Shown in pieces: positions 24,030-24,469 of a stretch of DNA of 24,469 nucleotides. The stretch lies in contig CALGPD010000284.1 of NCBI GenBank assembly GCA_937960625.1, positions 1 through 24,469 on the forward strand. Reading direction: 5' to 3'. The notes beneath the pieces were generated by a model. It did no database searches and had not been told where the DNA came from. It worked only from the letters and a program-made list of their open reading frames with translations. Source of the stretch: an uncultured Spirochaetia bacterium. GTDB lineage: Bacteria > Spirochaetota > CALGPD01. The position numbers and the translations under genes are program-made. Numbering within the stretch: the first letter of the stretch is position 1; each line of letters opens with the position of its first letter.

Positions 24030-24343
24030 GTTTTTTCTAACATCATTCCAAAAAAAATAGTTGTATAATATTCTTTCAAAGCTATAGAATAAAACTTCAT
24101 AGCTCTAGGTGTTGATGCTTTAAATAAATATTTCAGCTCATAAATTTTATATTCTATATTTTTCCAAATGAGTTTGACATTATTTGAAAAACCCATCCTA
24201 ACATTAGTTACTTGTATTTTGTCATGAATTGTAATTATAATACGTTCTACTTTTACTTTGCTATGCCCATTTTTCTGTGAAGCAAACAACGCGTTAGCTA
24301 ACAACAGTGATATTATTATTAAAATTAGTTTTACGTTTTTCAT
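24026..24343 (-). pseudogene. N-terminal fragment of the frameshifted second paralogue
   Basis: A 105-codon frame with signal peptide MKNVKLILIIISLLLANALFA and a helical segment. The first 20 bases of the coding sequence are identical to those of the downstream paralogue. After a TIFF motif (IFF in the paralogue as well) it runs through the T8 tract on the coding strand and soon ends in EKT and a stop. Inserting one T would join it to the downstream frame and restore a paralogue-like protein of about 330 residues. AAGG lies nine bases before the ATG. It lies 30 bases after the stop of the upstream partial member. Confidence 0.7.
24050..24057. other. A8/T8 homopolymer at the frameshift point
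   Basis: Eight A on the plus strand (T8 on the coding strand) lie exactly where the frame of the second paralogue breaks. A change of one base, polymerase slippage or a sequencing error would each explain it. Confidence 0.7.
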
Positions 24344-24373
24344 TATGATTTACCTTGTTTATCTACGTTGGGT

Positions 24374-24469
24374 TTAATAAAAACGTTAGTTTTAAACCCA
24401 CGCTAAAATCCATACCGTCAAGGCCGGATGATGTTAAATTTTTATTCGCTTCAGAAATTTCATCTTTAT
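24374..24469 (-). CDS. C-terminus of a further array member (partial)
   Basis: Only the last 31 codons are in the window, ending GLDGMDFSVGLKLTFY before TAA at 24374-24376. Alternating hydrophobic residues and a terminal aromatic residue are typical of the last strand of an outer-membrane beta-barrel recognised by BAM. It lies 30 bases upstream of the next paralogue on the same strand, and its end resembles the FGISLSVLF and GLKFSIPV ends of the two others. It is probably the first visible member of the same operon. The rest lies beyond the window edge. Confidence 0.65.

Overview
The window is AT-rich chromosomal DNA of a bacterium with an outer membrane. It shows many lipobox signal peptides, Spy/CpxP-like and outer-membrane-barrel-like proteins, and a full type II fatty-acid synthesis cluster. 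The mix of small lipoproteins, beta-propeller and DUF4015 proteins, DUF4416 and an orphan GHKL-fold ATPase would suit a low-GC spirochaete or a related lineage. That placement is inference; no marker here settles it.

Layout. (1) 1-2896, + strand: the C-terminal part of an alpha-amylase-like (GH13) protein that seems to have lost its catalytic residues and ends in a glycogen-binding (CBM48) module, then two tandem related lipoproteins. (2) 3002-3753, +: a small GlsB/YeaQ-like membrane protein and rlmH. (3) 3778-4551, -: a DUF4416 protein and a small helical protein. (4) 4760-5611, +: a fumarylacetoacetate-hydrolase-family enzyme, converging on an orphan GHKL ATPase-like protein (5608-6288, -). 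(5) 6506-10187, +: a beta-propeller lipoprotein and a large membrane-anchored propeller/DUF4015 glycosidase-like protein. (6) 10211-13617: bacteriohemerythrin (-), a Cys-rich lipoprotein, a degenerate phage-metallopeptidase-like protein, a Spy-like protein, and two hypotheticals. (7) 13682-13876, -: tRNA-Thr(UGU) and tRNA-Tyr(GUA) followed by a strong terminator. (8) 13988-15869, -: a small coiled-coil protein, a TPR protein and a DUF218 protein. (9) 16073-22068, +: rpmF-plsX-fabH-fabD-fabG-fabF-rnc, without acpP. (10) 22196-22230: a remnant of a dispersed palindromic repeat. (11) 22318-24469, -: an array of at least three related secreted, probably outer-membrane, proteins; the middle one is split by a frameshift at an A8 tract.

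The ordinary core is region 9: ribosomal protein L32, phospholipid precursor synthesis (PlsX), initiation (FabH, FabD), elongation (FabG, FabF) and RNase III. Two regulatory structures stand out there. One is a perfect 20-bp AT-only palindrome in the divergent promoter region before rpmF. The other is a three-hairpin leader between fabF and rnc in which hairpin II excludes hairpins I and III, hairpin III covers the rnc Shine-Dalgarno, and hairpin II is long enough to be an RNase III substrate. Other points for follow-up are two apparent pseudoenzymes (GH13-like and metallopeptidase-like) and the frameshifted paralogue array.
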